From Phialocephala subalpina (taxonomy: Eukaryota; Ascomycota; Leotiomycetes; Helotiales; Mollisiaceae), in the NCBI GenBank assembly GCA_900073065.1, contig FJOG01000013.1:213227-277226 (forward strand): 64,000 nt of DNA. Direction: 5' to 3'. The notes beneath the pieces were generated by a model. That model saw only the letters and a list, made by a program, of their open reading frames with translations. It was not told where the DNA came from and searched no databases. The position numbers and the translations under genes are program-made. Every line of letters starts with the position of its first letter. Position 1 is the first letter of the stretch. Shown piece after piece: positions 45,593 to 56,986 of the stretch.

Positions 45593-47540
45593 ATGGACAT
45601 CTCAGGAATCATTCAGCAATACGATCAGAGAACTGCTTCCTCATCTGCAGCTTTGACTCGTGCCATCATGGCTCCTCATCACTATGTTCCAGCACACCCA
45701 TACAGTGGAGCACCTATCAACACCATCGTTTCAACCCATCAACAAGCACAGCATCACAATCCATTCGGATACGGTTCTTATTCTGGACCGAGCCCGAACG
45801 GAATGATTCCAGCTTTTGCCAACAACTTCATCCAGCAAAGACCACTGCCTCGACTAATGGCACCAGACGGGGACGGAGGACCTGGAATGTCTTTTTCCCG
45901 CACCACTCGACAAGGTTTCGTCGAAGAACACCAGAGCCAAAGCCCTCCGATCAAGACGGAACCACTCTGGAGCGTACCAAACAACTCGCCCACTTTCGTG
46001 CCCACCAACAACAACAACAACAAGACCGTGAGCCCGATCACGCCAGGAAGTGCCGCCAGCGATGTCAACTTTGGCACCGAAGTCGATACCCTCATGAAAG
46101 CAATCCAAGCAAAGTCCAAGACCACACAACCACAGACACCCTCACCTGTCGATCAGAGTAGACCTGTGGTAGGTGTTTCTCATACCCCTCCTTACAGGCC
46201 AACTGCCCCCCAAGGTGGAGGATATGAGGAGAGTAAATTCAAGCTCACGCAAGGAACGCTCCAGGAAGATACCAGCAGCAGCCAGAAGGGTGGCAAGAAA
46301 CGTTACCAATGCACCATCGAGAACTGCACAAAGAGCTTCTACCAGAAGACTCATCTTGACATTCATGAGCGAGCACACACCGGAGTCAAACCATACGTGA
46401 GTGATCTTTCTTTTCTGTCACAAGACATCTACTGACGATAGTTACAGCCATGCAAAGAAGCAGGTTGCGGACGAAGCTTTTCACAACTCGGCAATCTCAA
46501 GGTGTGTTCTACGCTACTTCCAGCACCAAGAGTCCCTCACTAACGGTGCATTCTGCAGACTCACGAGCGAAGACACACTGGTGAACGACCATACCAATGC
46601 GAAATCTGCGGGAAACGATTCGCGCAACGCGGCAATGTACGAGCCCACAAGATCGTGCATGATCAATCCAAACCCTACCTCTGCCGACTCGACGACTGCG
46701 GCAAGCAATTTACCCAGCTCGGCAATCTCAAGGTACGTTCCGTCCCCTATTCTCACTTTCTCCTGGCAAGTCGTTGGGTGTGGCAAGTACCACCCCGTTT
46801 CAACTTGACCCCTGTTCTGTTTCCCTGATCATATTTTCTTTTCCAATCTCCTAGATCGAACCCCGGAGCTCAGCCACACCTGAACTCAACTCAATCCAAC
46901 TCAACCCTCCAAGCTTCAACGCATGATTTTCCCCCTATTCCCCCTCCTCCCCTGTCCCTACTCCCTTTAGCTGTTGACTTCAACTACATGGACAAGTAAC
47001 TTACAAACCCTACAGTCCCATCAAAACAAATTCCACATCGCCACCATCCGCGCTCTGACCCAAAAATTTGCCTCTATCAAAGACGGAGACATCGTCCACG
47101 CCGCCGACAAAGAGCTCTGGGAATACTTCGCCGACCTGTACAAGAACAGCAACAAAGGGATCAAAGGCCGCGGCAAAGACCGAAAAGTCGGCTCCAACTC
47201 CATGGCACTCAACTCTTCCATGAGGAACCTCGGTGTCCACTCTCAAAGCAATGGGTATTCCATGTCCGCCGTTGGACGAGGAAACATGGCCGTTAGTGTG
47301 GGCATGAATCATGGTTTGAACGTCACTGGACATGGACGTGGAGATGGGAATGGGAATGGGAATGGACAGCAGTATGAGATGTTTGACGTTGATGAGCAGG
47401 GAAGTCAGAGTCAGTGTGGGAGTCATTCTGGGAGTGGGGGAGCGAGTTCGGTGGGAACTTGCTATGATGATGCGCCGAGTGATGGGTTCGAGGACCCGGG
47501 AAGAGGGAACGACCTCGCGTTCGGAGACAGGATTTACTGA
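45593..47540 (+). CDS. C2H2 zinc-finger transcription factor, AZF1-like
   Basis: Predicted nuclear DNA-binding regulator. Exons 45593-46396, 46448-46501, 46559-46732 and 47016-47540 join in frame to 518 residues. The first 230 residues are Pro/Gln/Ser-rich with a short Asn run (TNNNNNK), typical of activation regions. Four C2H2 fingers follow: [58 protein letters not shown] and [19 protein letters not shown], with TGERPY-type linkers. After finger 4 comes a conserved helix [19 protein letters not shown] and a basic [10 protein letters not shown], then a Gly/Asn/Ser-rich tail. Introns fall at the same site, right after QLGNLK, in fingers 2 and 4. I chose ATG 45593 ([13 protein letters not shown]) because the open frame upstream lacks an ATG. 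Target genes are unknown. Confidence 0.88.
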
Positions 47541-50032
47541 ATGGCGAGGCGGCGTGAGGTTGCGAAGCAATGGAAGAAAGAGAGAGATGAGAGCGAGTGG
47601 AACATAGGACACTTTTGATGAGATGAGATGAGTACACCAGGGAAGGGATTCTTACGACGTTGACGAGGAATGAGCGATGAGAAAAGTTTCGAGGGATGGA
47701 GGAGTTCGAGCAAGCTGTATTATTACTACGATACACATACACATACAACAACAACATACGACTGGTATATAGAGGAACGGAACTGGGTTTTGATGGAGGC
47801 TGGATTGTCGATAGAAGGATACGGAACGGAACACATGGAATCTGGATGGGCAGGGAAGCAAGTCACACTTTAGGGGTTGGATCTCGTCGAGGCATTTTTT
47901 TGCGACCTGGTGGTGGCTTTTCTCATTGATATCGTACCTTGCTTTACTTTCTCTTCTTCTGTCTTTGCGAGTATTGATAATTTCTTTACTTGGAACTGCT
48001 TACTTATTTATATATATATATTTATCAACATCCGTTACATAGCTACCTGTTTATTTAGAGACATACCCTGTATTTTCCTTTCATCTCTTAGTCATTTATG
48101 GGAGGCACATCAAACCGAATTCACCATCGGAATCTTATCTCGACAAAAAAAAAGGAGCAGGGAAAGCGTTGTGAAAGTCGATCTAGCGAGTCATTGTCTT
48201 TACCAGAAGATATCGTCGTTGTTGCATTGGTGGTTCATTTTTCTGTTGAACTGGGCTTGGGAGGAGGGACACCTTGATATTCATAGGTTTTGCATACACT
48301 ACATAGGGAGCGGACATTTTCCTTGGCTGGAAACTCAGAAGAGGGTCCGTTTTGCGTTGCGTACGAACTTGATTACGTATCATATATCCTTAGAAGTATT
48401 ATTACTCAATATCACAACAATCACTCACTCACTCTTTCTCTAAATCTCTGCTGTGAATTCGCGTCTTGGAATGCAAGGGATATGGTAACGTTGTTAAATC
48501 CCATCAAGGACTTGGAAGTTGGAAAGTTGCAATTGCTACTTCTGGCATCAATTCCCGGTAGGTTGGAAAGTGAAGGAGCGATGGCTCAAAACGCAAATGT
48601 TGATTTGGCAGATACATAAGGCTACGTTAAGACCCCAGTCAAGCTTCAGCTCCCTTGCATCAGGCGTCGTTCCGTTTCGTCTCATCGCAGCGAACCCCAC
48701 AATGTAGACAACACGTGGGACCTCTTCTTCTTATCGATTCCATCCCATCTGATTCTCAAAAACCCAATCTCCATGTCATTGAAATCGGTACCCTACCCAA
48801 CTCCCCATCCTGATGATCCCTCAATTGACACCCATCCCGCCGGCGACAGGTCTAGGCGACGGCGAGCAAGAATGGTATCTCCTCGCGATTGCAAAACGTA
48901 ACGCCTCAACTGTGGCGCTTATCACCGGGGTACCTGTACTACTGTACTCCGTAATAATCCCGCGCGGGTGCGCCTCCATGGTATCGGCAATGGCATGCGA
49001 CCTGCCCCTTTGAAGTAAACTCAGAGTGGCATTGGTCATAGACTGGGCAACTTGCTCTCGCTACGAAAAAATCGCGCAGAAATCGAATGAAAGGTTTTCA
49101 CCGCCGCACGTTGAGTCTTGGGGATCGGAACCAGCCTTACGATAATCGAGGTGTGGAAGTGAAGATTGAACTCGGTGTGGCCGTGACTGTTGGCGGAATC
49201 GGGCGCTCGCGAGCCACACAGCGTCCTCACCGCTGAGACTTTCGTTGAGCGGCAGAGGTTCGAGATGGGATCTCCAACTCCGGAGCATTCCGGTGAGGTA
49301 CACCTGGGGTTGACGAGGAAATGCGACCGATGGGTTAGGATCGGGGTCTGGTGCAAATGCGGTGCAGTGTAAGATGCTCGATGTGGGTGATACCAGGAGT
49401 TCGTAGTGAGTAGTGTGGAGTATGTCTGTGAGTTGACCGCACAGACTGCCGTGTCGGCACGAACTGAGTTTGATGTTGACGTATGTACGCCGTCGTCACT
49501 GCGTTACAGATGTGCAGTCGAAGGCTTTCTGAGAAGGTTCATCCATGAGTTTGTGCAATAGATGGCGTCTGTCACCACTGAGAGCTGCAGGTCGGCGATG
49601 TCTTGGTGAGCTTGGGTACAGTTGCACTGAACGGTGAGGCGTGGGTGACCATGGGCGAGCATGGGCGAGCAATGTGGGGTTAGCGAAACAAACCCTGCGA
49701 GGATGCCGGTCCGTGATGGTTGATCTGCTGCAGGGAAGCACCTTGCTCACGTGCATGGTGGTGAATTGTTCTCGCAGCACAGCAGAAAGAGGCTGTCGGC
49801 TGCATCGGCTGCATTGCATATGTGTGAAGGTACGCCTCCATGTCATGCCGATTTCGTGATCTTCGTCACATTCGAATGACACATTTCTAGGATAGTGTCG
49901 ATTCGGAGATCTGACGAGGGGACCGAATCGGGTTCTCGGGACGGCCAGCTGAGATGCGCATAATAGGGGGTTTGATAGTTTCACAATGATGGTGTGATGA
50001 ACGCGACCAGAATATCGATTTGTATCGAGCCA
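47541..50032. other. Intergenic region, no recognisable gene
   Basis: 2.5 kb between convergent AZF1-like and URM1 genes. The first about 900 bp are T/A-rich (TATATATATATTTATC near 48010) and probably 3' flank. The long plus-strand open stretch at 47877-48443 is a composition artefact with no ATG or motif. A 10-bp tandem duplication (ATGGGCGAGC twice) lies near 49655. I see no RNA gene. Confidence 0.4.
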
Positions 50033-50706
50033 TCAGCCTCCATGAAGGGTCGAAACGAATAGGATATTGTCGTTGGGCTGCAAGGTGTAGGTGGCTTCGC
50101 CCTCAAGTTCCCAGTCGGCGTCGTTGATGAGGACCAGGATTCCCGGGCGGCTGCATGCAGACTTGTCAGTTCAGTGCCGGCTTTGCCATCTCATCTGTGT
50201 TTGAATTCGGACGAGCGTGCAGCAAGTGGTAGGGAAACGGTGAACACAGTTCCGGCTGGGAATGGCTTGTCACTGGATCCTTGACCCCATGACAAGCTGA
50301 CAATATGTGTTCTTGATTAAGAGATTGACTGAGATGATGATATGTGGACCAGATTGATTTGATAACAGAAAATGGTTGAGCAAGCGGTGAAAGCGGTGAA
50401 CGGGCAACTTCTGCAACGAAAGACAAAGAGGCTTACACGTGACCATCGAGAACGAACATCTCCTTCCTCGTATCTTTCATGACTTCTTCGCAGAGATACT
50501 CAACAAGCCATCCCACGGTGATCGCTTCGCCCTTGCTATCTTTGGCAGGGACTGACAGTTTATGCTTGCGCTCGTCAGAGAAGAGCATCTCTAGGCCGCC
50601 CCTGGACTCATGTATTAGCATCCTGCGAACCCCCACGGAAGGTCTGGACTGCAATAGGGCCTTACGTGAACTCGACTATGATGGAAATATCCTCTGTGGA
50701 AGCCAT
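50033..50706 (-). CDS. URM1: Ubiquitin-related modifier Urm1
   Basis: Sulfur-carrier and ubiquitin-like protein that donates sulfur (with Uba4 and Ncs2/Ncs6) for 2-thiolation of wobble uridine in tRNA-Lys, -Glu and -Gln, and can modify proteins under oxidative stress. Three exons on the minus strand, about 50706-50666, 50601-50437 and 50150-50033, join in frame to 107 residues. The spliced protein reads [20 protein letters not shown], continues [12 protein letters not shown] and [15 protein letters not shown], crosses the second intron at [20 protein letters not shown], and ends FVSTLHGG with the essential C-terminal Gly-Gly. Length and both termini fit the family exactly. It is head-to-head with ELP2. 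Confidence 0.95.
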
Positions 50707-51391
50707 GGTAGGCCTGTCGTACGATTTGGATGAGTTATGAGGTTCTGGAGTCTTGGAGATGTTGTATGAAAGAAGATGAAGAGGAAGAGATGGCACCTGG
50801 AAAAAATCCTGCGTTTGAAGGGCTCGCTTAGCCCTAAACCACTGCAGCTTCTTGTTTTGCTGCAGAAATTATATTTATTTTGGCGGCAGGGACGGTGGGG
50901 CCGATGGGACTGAAATAGATGTGTATTTACTTTTAAGAGCTGCTCCTTTGGATGTTCTGGAATAGCATCAAGTTTTGGGTTATTTTGAACGCGCAACTCT
51001 AGAGGCACGTGTATTTGCCGCAACGATGGAGTGACCAACTTGGAAATTGACTTCAACCAGGAGCTGATTAGTGGTGCAGTATTTGTTTCCTTTATTGGCA
51101 TTTTCGCAAGTTCAGCTTGTGATGGATATCCCTGACTTTCTGGTACTTTGGGGTCTCTCTTTGGAGCTTGCCGTCGCAATGACTTTTAGCGAAAAATCTT
51201 CAGCCTTGAACATCAACCTCAAGAAATCATATCTTTGGCATACCAAAGTCTCTCCTCATTTGGTACATTGATCTCACGCGTCTTGATGCCGAACGGATAT
51301 CCTCTTCGATGAATGTGGTCATACACTAATCTCTACGACTCATAATCTCAACATCACTTCTGTGTCGCACCCATGACTCGATGACGCAAAA
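50707..51391. promoter_or_regulatory. Shared divergent promoter URM1/ELP2
   Basis: 685 bp between the start codons of URM1 (minus) and ELP2 (plus). It contains CCCTAAACC at about 50832-50840, resembling telomere-box motifs found before some fungal translation-related genes. A 60-residue open stretch inside has no family match. Shared regulation is inference from the arrangement. Confidence 0.4.
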
Positions 51392-54217
51392 ATGAGCCAA
51401 CTGGTCACGGAATATCTGGCAGCAGGAGCCAACAGACATCCGTCTGCTGCAGACTGGGATATCTCTGGACTTCTTGCCTTTGGAGCTGACCGCAGTGTCG
51501 CTCTTTGGCAGCCACAGGTAAGCCTGCTGGTCACGGGACTCAAGTCCATTCAAGACTTCAATTTCAGGCCGAAGCATCACAAAGCCTATGCGATATTGAC
51601 CGCAAGTTATAAAATATTGGGCTAATTATCTCGCAGGGTGAAAATTTGCAAGGCTTACTTGCCCTTCTCAGCGGTCACACAGACACTGTGAACGCTGTGA
51701 AGTTCATTCCAGAATCCTCAGGGATCATTGTCAGTGGGTCCGTGGACAAGACGCTGAGGGTATGGAACCGAGATCCATCTTCCGGGTTGTATACGTGTAT
51801 TCAAACACTCTCGGATCATCAAAGCTCGGTCAATTGCGTTGCGGTATCCAGTCACTCTTCCAGGATATTCGTCTCGGGAGCAGCCGATGCGACTGTCAAG
51901 ATCTGGGCACTGGATGATCAGAATGTTGCGAGCTTGAAGCAGAGTATTAGCATAGCGCCGCGATTCTTTCCCCTTGCTTTGGCTTTAAGCCCTTTGGCAG
52001 GCGCTCTGGAATCCTATGTGCTTGCCATCGCAGGCACCAAAGACATTATCCAACTCTATGTCCAGGACTCCCAGCAAGGCCCAGATTTCAAGCTGCAAGC
52101 TACGCTTTCCGGCCATGAAGGATGGATTCGCTCCTTGGAATTTACTCAAGAAAGTTTCACGCCCACTAGCGATCTCATTCTCTCATCAGCAAGCCAGGAT
52201 AAGTACATCCGGCTATGGCGAATTCATCAAGGAAAGGAGTTGCCAGCTGCTGCAGCTTCCGCAGATCCCTCTTTAGGTGCCTTCATGCCCGGAAAATCTC
52301 TGTCAAATAGAGCTCATCGATTCAAAGCCGAAGGACTTGACTTCTCAGCTACTTTTGAAGCACTCTTACTTGGCCACGATGACTGGATTTATAGCACAAA
52401 GTGGAGAGCTGTCGGCAATAAATTACAGTTGCTCTCTGCATCGGCAGACAATTCCTTAGCTATCTGGGAGCCTGACGAGACTTCGGGTGTGTGGGTCACT
52501 ATTGCAAGAATGGGAGAAATAAGTGCAGAAAAGGGCTCAACTACAGCGACAGGAAGCACTGGAGGATTCTGGACAGGACTTTGGTCACCGTCTGGAGAAA
52601 CAGTAGTCTGTCTCGGACGAACAGGTAGCTGGAGACTATGGGATCACGATCTTTCAGAAGACAGATGGATTCAAGGCGTAGGAATCAGCGGCCACACCCA
52701 ATCCATCACCGGCATCGCCTGGTCCAAAGAAGGAGAATACCTCCTCTCCACCAGCTCGGACCAAACCACCCGTCTCCACGCAAAATGGAAACGAGAAGAT
52801 CTCTTTTCCTGGCATGAGATGGCCCGTCCACAGATTCATGGCTACGATTTGAACTGCATCGACTCGCTCGGATCCTCCCAATTCGTCTCCGGCGCAGACG
52901 AGAAACTTCTCCGCGTCTTCAACGAACCCCGAGCCGTAGCCTCTCTCCTCACCAAATTATGCGGATTCTCAACCTCATACCAAGAAAGCATGCCGGACGC
53001 GGCAAACATGCCCGTCCTCGGCCTCTCAAACAAAGCCATCGAAGCCGTAGACGATGGCCAAGAAATCGTTAACCCGAACCGCCAGGATCGCGACGCTATT
53101 GATCCTGCATCTATCGTCCACAAATCAACGCTAAATCTAGAACATCCACCCCTTGAGGACCATCTTTCGAGACATACGTTGTGGCCTGAGACGGAGAAGT
53201 TGTATGGGCATGGATATGAGATTTCGTGTTTGGCGGCTAGTCATGATGGGAGTTTGATTGCTACGGCGTGTAAGGCGACAAGTATTGATCATGCTGTTAT
53301 TAGGTTGTTTGAGACGAAGACGTGGCATGAGGCAAGTCCCTTTCCCCCTCTTCCCCAATGTGTGTGAAGCTTGCAGCTCGAATTGCTCTTGCCAATGTCC
53401 CTGTACTTCTGGGACATTCAACTAACATTCTGCACGCAGGTTAAACCTCCCCTAACAGCCCACTCCCTAACCGTCACCCGCCTCCGCTTTTCCCCAGACG
53501 ACAATTACCTCCTCAGCGTAGGTCGAGACAGACAATGGGCTCTCTTCAGCAGATCCACCCAAGACCTCAACACATACACCCAAACATCATCTAATCCAAA
53601 AGGACACTCGAGAATGATCCTCGACGCTGCATGGACACCTACCATAGAACGAATTTTCGCTACCGCTGGACGAGACAAGGAAGTCAAGATCTGGGGAATG
53701 GATGATGAAGGAGTGGATTTCAGCCTCAGGGCTAGTATTAAGGAAGAGAACGCTGTGACTGCGGTTGATTTTACCACAGTAGTGATGGGGGATGGGAAGG
53801 TGAGTGTCTTATTGCTCCTGGGACTTTGAGGCAGGTTGGAAGAAGAATGCTGACTGGGAGATTGCAGGTGTACCTGGCGGTTGGGACTGAGGTTGGGAGA
53901 GTGAGGGTGTATACTTTGGATGTTAAGAAAAACTTCGAGGTTAAAGAGGTGGAGTTGATCTTCCCAAGGCATGTCTAACCCCCCTTCTCCCCAAATGTCT
54001 CCAGTCCTCAGGATCTTCCAAGCCCCAATATTCCACTCTCAAAGTTCAAGAAGCTAACAATAATAGTACTTACCCCTTCCCAGAAAAAGCCATCACCCAA
54101 CTAGCCTGGAAACCAGAATCACCCAGCAGCACCGGCACATCCAAGACAGCAGAACTTGCAATCGCAAGCGAAGATAGTTCATTGCGGATTTATTATATAG
54201 CCTATCCTTCTAGTTGA
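51392..54217 (+). CDS. ELP2: Elongator complex subunit Elp2 (WD40)
   Basis: Scaffold subunit of Elongator, which installs the cm5/mcm5 side chain on wobble uridine 34. Exons 51392-51517, 51637-53331, 53440-53799, 53868-about 53966 and a last exon from about 54067 to 54217. The N-terminus MSQLVTEYLAAGANRHPSAA followed by DWDISGLLAFGADRSVALW is typical. WD repeats follow, including LLSGHTDTVNAVKFIP, LSGHEGWIRSLEF, LLGHDDWIYSTKW, ISGHTQSITGIAWS, LYGHGYEISCLAAS, TAHSLTVTRLRFSPDDNYLL and GHSRMILDAAWTP, forming two beta-propellers. Two introns seem to use GC donors: GAG/GCAAGT at 53332 and AAG/GCATGT near 53967; the first is required to keep the frame (TWHE to VKPPLTAHS). The C-terminus AITQLAWKPE...LRIYYIAYPSS is complete. 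Confidence 0.93.
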
Positions 54218-54650
54218 ATAAGGATGCTTCTATTCTGCGCCTTTTACCGTGTTGAAGATGTCCTTGATAAAATGGGACATTGTGATCTCGTTGAAGATCT
54301 GTGCTGTTGAATCCTGCGCCGCGCTTTGCTGTTGAACCAACCCAAATGAAAAATGAAAATGCTGCCTCCATGAGTTGAACCATGCGCCATTCCCTTCCTT
54401 TGGTGGTTGATGAAGACCAGACCAGTGTATGTTAAATGCTGCGCCGTACCATGCAAATTTGAGGTGTTGAGGACCTCATGCTCATGCCAATGCAGAACGT
54501 ATACCAAAACCGAAATAACAAAAGAGATCCATCCCACATCATATCATCAACGTTTTAAATCTCCCAGCCGTTGCCTGACATTCTCCGCTCCGGGTTGTCC
54601 GTTCCAGGCTGGGGCATTGAAAACACCGAATCTCATAACTCATCAGACCT
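54218..54650. other. Spacer between ELP2 and CAF16 (convergent)
   Basis: 433 bp between the stop codons of two convergent genes. No gene is visible; it should hold both 3' ends. Confidence 0.4.
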
Positions 54651-55520
54651 CTAGAACGTCCTCTTCCCCGCCTTCACGGCATCTTCCGCTCCATACCCCC
54701 CAACACCGGCCGTCAAGTATGCCGTCCCCTCACTTGTCGTTCCCTTGTTTCTTGACCCTCTCTCCGCCAAATCATCCTTCAACCACCCCAACACCAACTC
54801 CCCCAACCTACTATTCCCCGTCCTCCCATACCCCTTCTCACCCAACTCAAACGTCTCAATTCCTCCCCATTCCTTCACCTTCCCTAAACTCATATGTACT
54901 AAATGCGTCGGCCATTCCGCCAAATTGTCCAAGATATGCGTCGCGTAGACAATCGTACACTCCCTCGTCTCTGTCTCTTTCTTCAAGAATGCCAGGAAAT
55001 TCGAGCGGGATAAAAGATCGAGGTCGACTGTAATTTCGTCCAACAAAAGGATCCGCCAGGGTCGAATAAGGCCCATAGCCAACTGCACCCTCCTCCTCTC
55101 CCCGTCACTAACAGCATGCATCCTCCAATCCAAATCAATATCCAAAACCCCCACCAACTCATCCCTCCTCTCCGTATAGAAATCTCCCCCAACACTCTTC
55201 AACAACTCCCTAACCCCAATGTCCGTCCTAACAATCGGATTTAGTACCCATTCTAACCCGAGATATGTAACGCCTTCGAGTCCATCTTTGAAGGGATCGA
55301 GACCGCCGACGGAGATAGTGTTTGATGGTGCGAGTCGTTTGCCGGAGAGGAGTCGCAGAAGAGTCGTTTTGCCGGCGCCGTTGGCGCCTATCAATAAAGT
55401 GCGGGATTTTGGCGGGAGGGAGAGGGTTAGGGAGCGTAGGCCAGCGAGGCCGCCGGGGAAGGTGTAGGAGAGATCTGTTAGGTGGATTGATGGGGCGAGG
55501 GTTTGGTCGATTTCGGGCAT
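54651..55520 (-). CDS. CAF16: Soluble ABC ATPase Caf16 (CCR4-NOT associated)
   Basis: Single ABC ATP-binding protein without membrane domain, 289 residues, as in yeast Caf16, which associates with the CCR4-NOT complex. Motifs in order: IHLTDLSYTFPGG start of the ABC fold, Walker A LIGANGAGKTT (about residues 43-53), VGGLDPFKDGLEGVTYLGLE, signature VSDGERRRVQLAMGL, Walker B RILLLDEITVDLD, and the H-loop VYATHILDNLAEWP. The family's variant signature (VSDGERRRV instead of LSGGQ) is present. The C-terminal tail ends AVKAGKRTF. Intronless. Divergent from RMP1, with 496 bp between starts. Confidence 0.93.
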   Translation of the reverse strand: MPEIDQTLAPSIHLTDLSYTFPGGLAGLRSLTLSLPPKSRTLLIGANGAGKTTLLRLLSGKRLAPSNTISVGGLDPFKDGLEGVTYLGLEWVLNPIVRTDIGVRELLKSVGGDFYTERRDELVGVLDIDLDWRMHAVSDGERRRVQLAMGLIRPWRILLLDEITVDLDLLSRSNFLAFLKKETETRECTIVYATHILDNLAEWPTHLVHMSLGKVKEWGGIETFELGEKGYGRTGNSRLGELVLGWLKDDLAERGSRNKGTTSEGTAYLTAGVGGYGAEDAVKAGKRTF

Positions 55521-56016
55521 GTTGACGAGGGATACGTGGAGAGATTGGTGGGAGGTAGAGATTGATCAAGGAAGAGTGGTAGCGAGGTAGGAGATATGAG
55601 AAGTGAAGGTGGTTGTGACGAAGGAGAGGCAGAAGTGTGAGAGTGGGGTGAGGTAAGGAAAATATTTGGTTTTGAAGCTTAGCATCAATGACGCGCTGAT
55701 AACACCTTATCAGCTAGTGTGTTACCCCTGCAAGGTACCAGGAACGTGGAATTTCTTGTCCTTCTCGAAAAGCCATCTTCAGTCAATGTCTAGTTGGGAA
55801 TCCTGTGAAAATAATGGCAGGTTCTACCATCAATCTTGGAACATTTTAGGTCCCAAAAAGTCCCAGATCAGGAAGGACAATCGCCTTATCACGTGCCTGC
55901 ACCAAGTTCGCTTCAGGGCCTTCCCGCCCCTAAACTCGACCGCTAAACTTCATCGATGCCCTCAAAGCCATCTCATCTTCTTTCATTCTCTTACAGGCGC
56001 ATTTCTCCATAAAACC
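55521..56016. promoter_or_regulatory. Divergent promoter CAF16/RMP1
   Basis: 496 bp between the two divergent starts. An open frame upstream of the RMP1 ATG from 55666 has no family similarity and is probably leader sequence. The leader contains CTAAACTCGACCGCTAAAC near 55930. Confidence 0.35.
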
Positions 56017-56857
56017 ATGGCCAAGCCACCACCACCCCTCTCACCCTCCTCCCCGCCATCCCAAACCTCCCAAACTAAACAAGAACTCACGTCCATAACC
56101 CAAATCCTCCACCTCCTCCACCACCGAAACAAAAACCAACACCGCCTACTAAAATGGTACAAACCATTCTCTATCCTCCGTCGGAACATCCAGAAATTGC
56201 ATCTTGAAGTAGCGGCTTTAGAAACTGCGGTGAAGTTTTCGAGTGAAGGAGGGAAGGGGGAGAAGTATGTTAGGGAGGCACGTGAGGTTGTAGAGACGAG
56301 AGTCCATTTTTTGGAGGAGAGGGTGCTGGGAGAGGCTTATTTGTGAGTTAAATTTCTCATTTCCTGGTTAGAAGGAGAGGAGAAGAAGGCTAAGGTCGAA
56401 TAGGGCATTCTCGACTGTGGTGAAGGACTTACAGTACGCGCATTTGGGGGTCATGCTTTTGGGGATGCTGGCTAGGATTCGGAGTGTGATTCGACCGTTG
56501 GGGAAGGAGAAGCCGGATGAGGAAGATGAAGATGAGAATGAAGAAGAGATTCTCATCAAAGGGAATGAGCAGGTGATTAGGCCATCACGTGGGGATGAAG
56601 AGATGCAGGATCTTGGGGAGGTAGTGAGGAGGGAAGAAGTGGATATTCCTACTCAGGAAGAGGGGCAGGATGACGAGGAGGAAGAGATGAAGGTGGCACC
56701 GAAGACACCTAAACTCAAACGACCAAAAGCTGAAGCAACGCCAGCGCTGGAGAGCGATTCTGAGAGCCGACCGAAGAAGAGGAGTAAAGAGGAGAAGAAA
56801 AAGAAGAAGCGGAAAAGAGGCGACGCTTTTGATGTTCTGTTTGATAGTCTAATTTGA
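56017..56857 (+). CDS. RMP1: RNase MRP protein subunit Rmp1
   Basis: Predicted protein subunit specific to RNase MRP, which processes pre-rRNA (A3 cleavage) and some mRNAs. Exons 56017-56342 and 56404-56857 give 259 residues. The RMP1 domain is seen in HLLHHRNKNQHRLLKWYKPF, SILRRNIQKLHLEV and, across the intron, RVHFLEERVLGEAYLAFSTV then GMLARIRSVIRPLG. The second half is acidic (EEDEDENEEEI) then basic, ending with a Lys/Arg cluster (KKRSKEEKKKKKRKRG) that suits nucleolar targeting, and DAFDVLFDSLI. The ATG at 56017 precedes a Pro/Ser-rich start; the next family-conserved residues begin about 35 residues later. Confidence 0.88.
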
Positions 56858-56986
56858 ACAGAAACTGTCTCGAGTCCCAGCTGCCTTCTAATAGCTTTTG
56901 CCCGCCTGACCATACCGTCTTTTCCTACTCTTACTCCCTCCAATAGCCGGTTCACTAAGCGAGGAGAGGAATGGAACCGGCTATTA

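Noticed and set aside
47010..47612. Minus-strand 200-codon frame over the zinc-finger gene's last exon
   Set aside because: Antisense of a low-complexity Gly/Asn/Ser tail; no start or splice context.
47877..48443. Plus-strand 188-codon hydrophobic frame
   Set aside because: No ATG, AT-rich 3' flank composition, no motif.
49496..49984. Minus-strand 162-codon frame
   Set aside because: Arg/Ser/Pro-rich composition as expected from GC-biased non-coding DNA; no family similarity.
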